A stretch of DNA of 64,000 nucleotides, taken from contig DAOTWD010000043.1 in NCBI GenBank assembly GCA_034435975.1, positions 1 through 64,000 of the forward strand, written 5' to 3'. How positions within the stretch are numbered: the stretch's first letter is position 1; each line of letters opens with the position of its first letter. Below, in pieces: positions 60,038 to 64,000 of this stretch. A program made the translations under genes and the position numbers. Source of the stretch: CAKZQX01 sp034435975. GTDB taxonomy: Bacteria; Chloroflexota; Chloroflexia; Chloroflexales; Chloroflexaceae. The notes below the pieces were generated by a model. The model saw only the letters and a program-made list of their open reading frames with translations. It searched no databases and was not told the DNA's origin.

Positions 60038-62203
60038 TTAATGCATATAATCACGTATCTGGGTCATCCAGATCAGTAAGCCATAGCTTATAATTGCCAG
60101 CATGCTCACCCATGCCACCAGACGACCGGCGCGGCCCCGTTGCCAGAGCATGCCCATCGTCGGGCCAGCCCCCAGGCACAGGGCTGGATAGAGAAAATGG
60201 GGCCAGCGCACTCCCTGGCTGGCCCCGGCCAGCAACGGCAATCCAATTGCGGCGAGCAACGTACTGAGCCACCATGTAACCAGCAGGGCATACAGATCAT
60301 TCGCATGGCGGCATAGATGGGTATGTTGCCCAAGGAGCAAAACGCCCATCAGTCCACTCAAATTCAGCAGGAGAGGCAGTCGTTGATAAGGCGCAACCAT
60401 GGCGTATATCAGTTCCACCAGCGATGGTGTGTATCTGACAGCCTGAACGGCTTCGGTCGCACTGTGGCTCACGATGGCTCCTGTTAGACGTTGCAGAAAA
60501 AAGGGTATAAAGGGTGGAGCCGAATAGAAAAAGGCCAGCACACATATACCCGCCAGCCCCCCCCCCCATGTCAGCGCCTTGAGCGAGAAAGAGTACCCAC
60601 CGCCCTCATGTGTCCACAACCGTCGCGTCCAGGCCAATACGCCCAATCCCCAGGCACACGCCAGCAACATCACCAGCGACAGCATAATCCCCATATGGCT
60701 TAACAGACCGATCATCAGCAATGGTAGCCACCAGTCCAGGCGTTCGTAGCCACGTATGGCACCGTCAGATAATGGCATTGAACCCGACCACCTGGATAAA
60801 CCACGCCAGGCCAGCAGCGCAATCGCTGGCAACGCCAGAGCTTGCCCACCAATGTTTGCATATTCGCCCACCGAGAAAGACCCCATCAACGGTGCCGGTA
60901 ACATATACAAGCTGGCCCCAAACAGAGCCGAACGACGGCCCAGACCAGTCTGACGTAGCAGGAGCCATACCAATGCAATCACCAGGCTATCGAGCAATGC
61001 AACTCCGCTCTGTACCGTCAGCACCCGGCTGTCAATGTCGGAAGCGGTGAAAAGTTGTAGCGGTGCCAGCACCAGGTAGATGGCAGGTGGATAGGGCGCA
61101 TCGCCCCCCCCCGCACGTGCCGGTAATCCGGCTGTCATATACACGTTGCCCAGGCTCACTTCTAACAGACGATTGGCATTAAAGCGATGATCACTAAACA
61201 GCGCATGCGGATGTAGCATCCCGCCCATGCGCAATGCAAAGGCCAGCAGGACGAGCGCCAGCACTGTGGCATAGGTGGTCTGACGAAAGCAGTGCGGTCT
61301 ATGCGGTTGGGTATGAGGGTACCAGAACACGCGATATGCCACATACGCACCCGACGCCAGTACCCAGCAACTGACCGCGAGAACGACCAGGGCTGGTGTA
61401 AGCAGCGTGAGTGCCAGGCGTTGCCATGCCAGCAGCAGTGCCACCAGAAAAACCAGACCCATACCCAGTACGAAGGCCGGATGCAACGCCAGTACGAGCC
61501 AGCGCACCAGTGTGTAGACCAGCGTCAGTGTCAACAATAACCGGCCCAGTTGTCCCCACGCTGGCTGCCGTACCCCGGATACCAGCGGTGCCACCCATAC
61601 ATCGCGCAACACAAACCCAAGTTGGCGCGGATCGCTGCTAACGACATATGGCTCAGTATCCATACGTAGCTGTAGATCGCCCGCCGCATCCGCATCGACC
61701 AGGATCTGATACACCCGTGGTGTCGCCTCAAGCCCCAGCGGCGGCAAACTGGTCGTTCCCGCCAGCCAACGACTAATCGCGGGCGGCTGACCATCAACGC
61801 GCCCACTGCTCGCGCGCAGCGACAGATGCCAGCGTCCCCCACCTATACCCGGAAATGTGATCATTGCCGTGCTGCGCGTCCAGCGATAGGCATATCCCGG
61901 TGGCATATTCCACCAATCAAAGCGGCCGGGTTGGGCTGGCTCGGACGCATGAAATCCATACAGGAAAGGCGCATCATCTTCGCGGCGATGGGTCACCGTA
62001 TGGCCGCCAATCGCCAGATGATACTGGGGTGCCAGCTGGTAGGCCAGTGTCCAACACATCAGCCCCGAACACAGAAGAATGGTAAGCGCTTGCAGATCGG
62101 CACGCAAGACTGGCCATGAATACAACCGAAGCACCAGAGGAATCCCTGGTAATCGAGAGCGTATCATCTGTCCTGAAATCGGTGTTATCCGCTCGTTGCG
62201 CAT
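60038..62203 (-). CDS. Large polytopic membrane protein, possibly a GT-C-type glycosyltransferase
   Basis: The 721-residue protein has one N-terminal span (about 38-56), an extracytoplasmic domain of about 170 residues, and about ten to twelve further hydrophobic spans. NANRLLEVSLGNVYMTAGLP and PYPPAIYLVLAPLQLF in a loop after span 5 recall the lumenal loops of lipid-linked GT-C enzymes, but I see no DD/DE catalytic motif I can trust. It lies downstream of a small DMT transporter and two methyltransferases. A cell-surface glycan or lipid-modification role is plausible from context only. ATG 62203 follows GTAGGTAGGG. Confidence 0.55.
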   Translation of the reverse strand: MRNERITPISGQMIRSRLPGIPLVLRLYSWPVLRADLQALTILLCSGLMCWTLAYQLAPQYHLAIGGHTVTHRREDDAPFLYGFHASEPAQPGRFDWWNMPPGYAYRWTRSTAMITFPGIGGGRWHLSLRASSGRVDGQPPAISRWLAGTTSLPPLGLEATPRVYQILVDADAAGDLQLRMDTEPYVVSSDPRQLGFVLRDVWVAPLVSGVRQPAWGQLGRLLLTLTLVYTLVRWLVLALHPAFVLGMGLVFLVALLLAWQRLALTLLTPALVVLAVSCWVLASGAYVAYRVFWYPHTQPHRPHCFRQTTYATVLALVLLAFALRMGGMLHPHALFSDHRFNANRLLEVSLGNVYMTAGLPARAGGGDAPYPPAIYLVLAPLQLFTASDIDSRVLTVQSGVALLDSLVIALVWLLLRQTGLGRRSALFGASLYMLPAPLMGSFSVGEYANIGGQALALPAIALLAWRGLSRWSGSMPLSDGAIRGYERLDWWLPLLMIGLLSHMGIMLSLVMLLACAWGLGVLAWTRRLWTHEGGGYSFSLKALTWGGGLAGICVLAFFYSAPPFIPFFLQRLTGAIVSHSATEAVQAVRYTPSLVELIYAMVAPYQRLPLLLNLSGLMGVLLLGQHTHLCRHANDLYALLVTWWLSTLLAAIGLPLLAGASQGVRWPHFLYPALCLGAGPTMGMLWQRGRAGRLVAWVSMLAIISYGLLIWMTQIRDYMH

Positions 62204-62209
62204 CCCTAC

Positions 62210-62578
62210 CTACGATGGCCCCTGACGCCAGGTGACAATAACAACCCCGATCATAATTACAAAGGCTCCCAGGATGCGATTAGGGGTCACATTCTCCTTG
62301 AGTACAAAATGGGCTGGTATCAGGCTGATAACATAGCTTAACGCCAGCAGTGGATAGGCAAACGAGAGATCAACCCGCGAGATAACACCTAACCAGAACA
62401 GCGCACCACTGAAAATGAGGACAAAACCGAGTACAACTCGCCACTCGGTGAAAGTACGGATGAGGGTATCAAAAGAGGCCGAAAATTCACCGACCTGGTT
62501 CATGCCTGCTTTTAAGAGCAACTCACCAGTGACAGTCAGGCCAATCGCGGTGAGGAGTAAAGTAAACACTAAGATCAT
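62210..62578 (-). CDS. Small DMT/SMR-type membrane transporter (EamA half, ArnE/F-like)
   Basis: The 122-residue product has four membrane spans: ILVFTLLLTAIGLTVTGELLLKAG, WRVVLGFVLIFSGALFWLGVI, YPLLALSYVISLIPAHFVL and GAFVIMIGVVIV. EamA/ArnF features are the Glu in TGELLLKAGMNQVG and a DLSFAYPLLALSYV stretch. Such four-span proteins flip polyprenyl-linked sugars or act as small drug pumps as dimers. I chose ATG 62578 because AAGGACTTCTTCT precedes it. A longer form from ATG 62701 would overlap the methyltransferase stop (ATGA) and add 41 Arg-rich residues. Confidence 0.72.
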   Translation of the reverse strand: MILVFTLLLTAIGLTVTGELLLKAGMNQVGEFSASFDTLIRTFTEWRVVLGFVLIFSGALFWLGVISRVDLSFAYPLLALSYVISLIPAHFVLKENVTPNRILGAFVIMIGVVIVTWRQGPS

Positions 62579-62697
62579 AGAAGAAGTCCTTGTCACTGAC
62601 CGGCGCCTGGCAGGTGACATAGCGTGCAACGGCAGATCGCGACGCACCCGGTCGGATACCAACCCGCGGTCGCTGGTTGTCCGTTGAGAATTATCCA

Positions 62698-63378
62698 TCA
62701 TGAAAGACGCCTTACTACATATACGCCATAGTCGCAAATGCCGCTGCGCATCGTATAGCTGCGTACCATCGCAAAGCCTGGTGTCAATAATGTAAGATAG
62801 TCATTGGCATTCCGGATAAATCCGCCCCGATCCAGCCAGTGCATGGCGTGCCCGGCAATATTCCAGCGATCAGGAGGTGGAATATCCTCAATAATCAGCG
62901 CTGTGGCCCCTGGTCGCAGCACACGATGCACTTCATTGAGTGCCGTCCGAGCAACAGGATCAGGCAAATGGTGCAAAACACCCAACACCAGCGCTGCATC
63001 AAATCGTTGATCACCAAGCGCCAGCAATGTACCACATGTAACGACAAACTTCCCCGGATAGGTACGGCCTGCAAAGCGCAGATACAGCCGTGACAGATCA
63101 ATACCAACATAATGCGCGGAGGGAAAACAGCGCGCAAATTCACCCGTGCCACAGCCAAAATCCAGAAATTCGCGTTGCCCGACATCCCGCCAGGGGGCTA
63201 ATTCCTGGGCAATAACCTGCTTTTCACCCCGAAAGTTATCCTCGACAATCCGCCGCAGGATGTTCCACAGCCGTGGGGTAGCACTTACCTGATCGAAGAA
63301 CCGCTCAACAAGCCCGTCTGATAACTGCATCTCCATCACCGACCCATCATAGACAGTTGATTGCGGTTGAGATGCCAT
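62698..63378 (-). CDS. SAM-dependent methyltransferase (class I)
   Basis: The 226-residue protein has motif I FLDFGCGTGEFAR (about residues 70-82), YVGIDLSRLYLRFAGRTYPG as motif II, ALVLGVLHHLPDP and HRVLRPGATALI. The acceptor is unknown. Its stop (TGA) meets the next gene's possible ATG. The start may be ATG 63378 or ATG 63336; the latter overlaps the upstream stop as TGATG and would couple translation. I gave the longer form. Confidence 0.85.
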   Translation of the reverse strand: MASQPQSTVYDGSVMEMQLSDGLVERFFDQVSATPRLWNILRRIVEDNFRGEKQVIAQELAPWRDVGQREFLDFGCGTGEFARCFPSAHYVGIDLSRLYLRFAGRTYPGKFVVTCGTLLALGDQRFDAALVLGVLHHLPDPVARTALNEVHRVLRPGATALIIEDIPPPDRWNIAGHAMHWLDRGGFIRNANDYLTLLTPGFAMVRSYTMRSGICDYGVYVVRRLS

Positions 63379-64000
63379 TGTGCACGCTGGTTACCCGCGT
63401 CCAGTTTGCAGGGTGTCAGATGTATCAGTTTACCCGAATGAGCCAGACAAATGATCGAAAGCCCGACTGGAAACCGCCCTTTCAGGCGCAACCAGGCGGC
63501 TTCCAGCATGAGCGGCCAGCGCAAGATCTGGTTGATCACTGCGGGTGGTAGAGTCATATCCGATTGCTGCTGCTCTAACGACGGCACAGCCTTTTCCAAC
63601 AGACGTTGCGCTAGAGCCAGCGGAAAGAGCAGACTGTTGATATACGAGCAATGTTCGACGATAAAGCCGGCCCTACGTAAGAGAGATTGGACGTCGTGGG
63701 CGGTATAGCGTCGTCGGGTATGTACTGCACGATCGTGCTTGCCACGCAGAAACTCATACGCGGGCAGGCGTAGTAACAGCCGTCCCCCCGGGCGTAACAC
63801 CCGCCAGGCTTCACGCAGCGCTGCAACTTCATCGGTGACACCTCGATGATAGAGTACATCAAAGGAAGTCACAAGATCAAAGCTGGCATCGTTAAACGGC
63901 AGAGACAACACCGAACCGCGCAAACATCGCCTATGCATACGCACCTTAGCGGACTCGATCGCCTCGGCTGCCAGATCCAGGCCTGTAACCTGGCCATAGC
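63336..64000 (-). CDS. SAM-dependent methyltransferase, 5' end outside the window
   Basis: The frame is open from the right edge of the window. Its visible N-terminal part reads GQVTGLDLAAEAIESAKVRM, the second strand of a Rossmann methyltransferase, so the real start and glycine-rich motif I lie beyond 64000. LPFNDASFDLVTSFDVLYHRG, REAWRVLRPGGRLLLRLPAY and FLRGKHDRAVHTRRRY fit a small-molecule or glycan methyltransferase. It is the first visible gene of the minus-strand operon running left to the polytopic membrane protein. Confidence 0.82.
   Translation of the reverse strand, partial: YGQVTGLDLAAEAIESAKVRMHRRCLRGSVLSLPFNDASFDLVTSFDVLYHRGVTDEVAALREAWRVLRPGGRLLLRLPAYEFLRGKHDRAVHTRRRYTAHDVQSLLRRAGFIVEHCSYINSLLFPLALAQRLLEKAVPSLEQQQSDMTLPPAVINQILRWPLMLEAAWLRLKGRFPVGLSIICLAHSGKLIHLTPCKLDAGNQRAQWHLNRNQLSMMGR

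Noticed and set aside
1..64000. tRNA, rRNA and known riboswitch genes
   Set aside because: I looked in the spacers for tRNA T-loop (GTTCGANTCC) patterns and known aptamer cores and found none; a covariance-model scan would be decisive.

Overview
The window reads as a chromosomal segment of a Chloroflexota bacterium, probably class Chloroflexia. This is an inference from gene content and moderate GC, not from a marker search. Supporting features are a SpoVS-family protein in a housekeeping context, groESL with HrcA/CIRCE operators, a two-domain ThyX-like protein, several PAS/GAF-STAS (RsbR-type) sensors, Uma2-type genes, and many short dispersed intergenic repeats. I see no rRNA, tRNA, CRISPR array, prophage or intact transposase gene.

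Layout, left to right. 0-7 kb: a 36-residue membrane peptide, SpoVS, and a two-component pair (large REC/PAS/GAF histidine kinase and winged-helix response regulator). 7-11 kb: a duplicated PTPS/QueD-family protein, folE, a short-chain dehydrogenase and a SAM methyltransferase, suggesting tetrahydropterin biosynthesis. 10.9-13.3 kb: groEL and groES behind a good promoter and two CIRCE boxes. 13.4-16.8 kb: tdk, rfbB, purE, purK. 16.9-19.8 kb: a small membrane protein, a WYL regulator, and rpmE, rpmA, rplU. 20-23 kb: ThyX-like protein and a dipeptide epimerase. 23.4-26 kb: a MarR-regulated ABC-2 exporter.

26.3-34 kb: a PAS-STAS sensor, an alpha/beta hydrolase, a Uma2 protein with a heptad minisatellite, the larE-larB-larC operon for the nickel-pincer nucleotide cofactor (no larA here), and a REC-GAF-GGDEF diguanylate cyclase. 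35-38.3 kb: rpe and tkt (pentose phosphate). 39-42.4 kb: a decayed patch with an NAD-dependent epimerase fused in frame behind a truncated MscS channel, a HicB-like antitoxin next to a broken vapC, and a PD-(D/E)XK-like hypothetical. 42.4-45.8 kb: an ABC exporter, a NifX-like His-rich protein and a truncated gene.

45.9-53.8 kb is the most unusual part. Three RsbR-type STAS sensors on one strand (one split by a frameshift) surround a class I terpene synthase. 54-60 kb: a second tiny membrane peptide, a cupredoxin-like anchored protein, a membrane zinc-ribbon protein, a P1-family self-processing hydrolase, a family 5 solute-binding lipoprotein and a CBS-pair protein. 60-64 kb: a minus-strand operon of two methyltransferases, a small DMT-type transporter and a large polytopic membrane protein, probably for cell-surface glycan or lipid work; the first methyltransferase runs off the right edge.

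Intergenic DNA is rich in at least five dispersed repeat families. Two families look like MITEs with terminal inverted repeats. Repeats sit next to broken genes (PAS remnant, vapC, the truncated gene at 45.7 kb), which suggests that they drive local gene decay.
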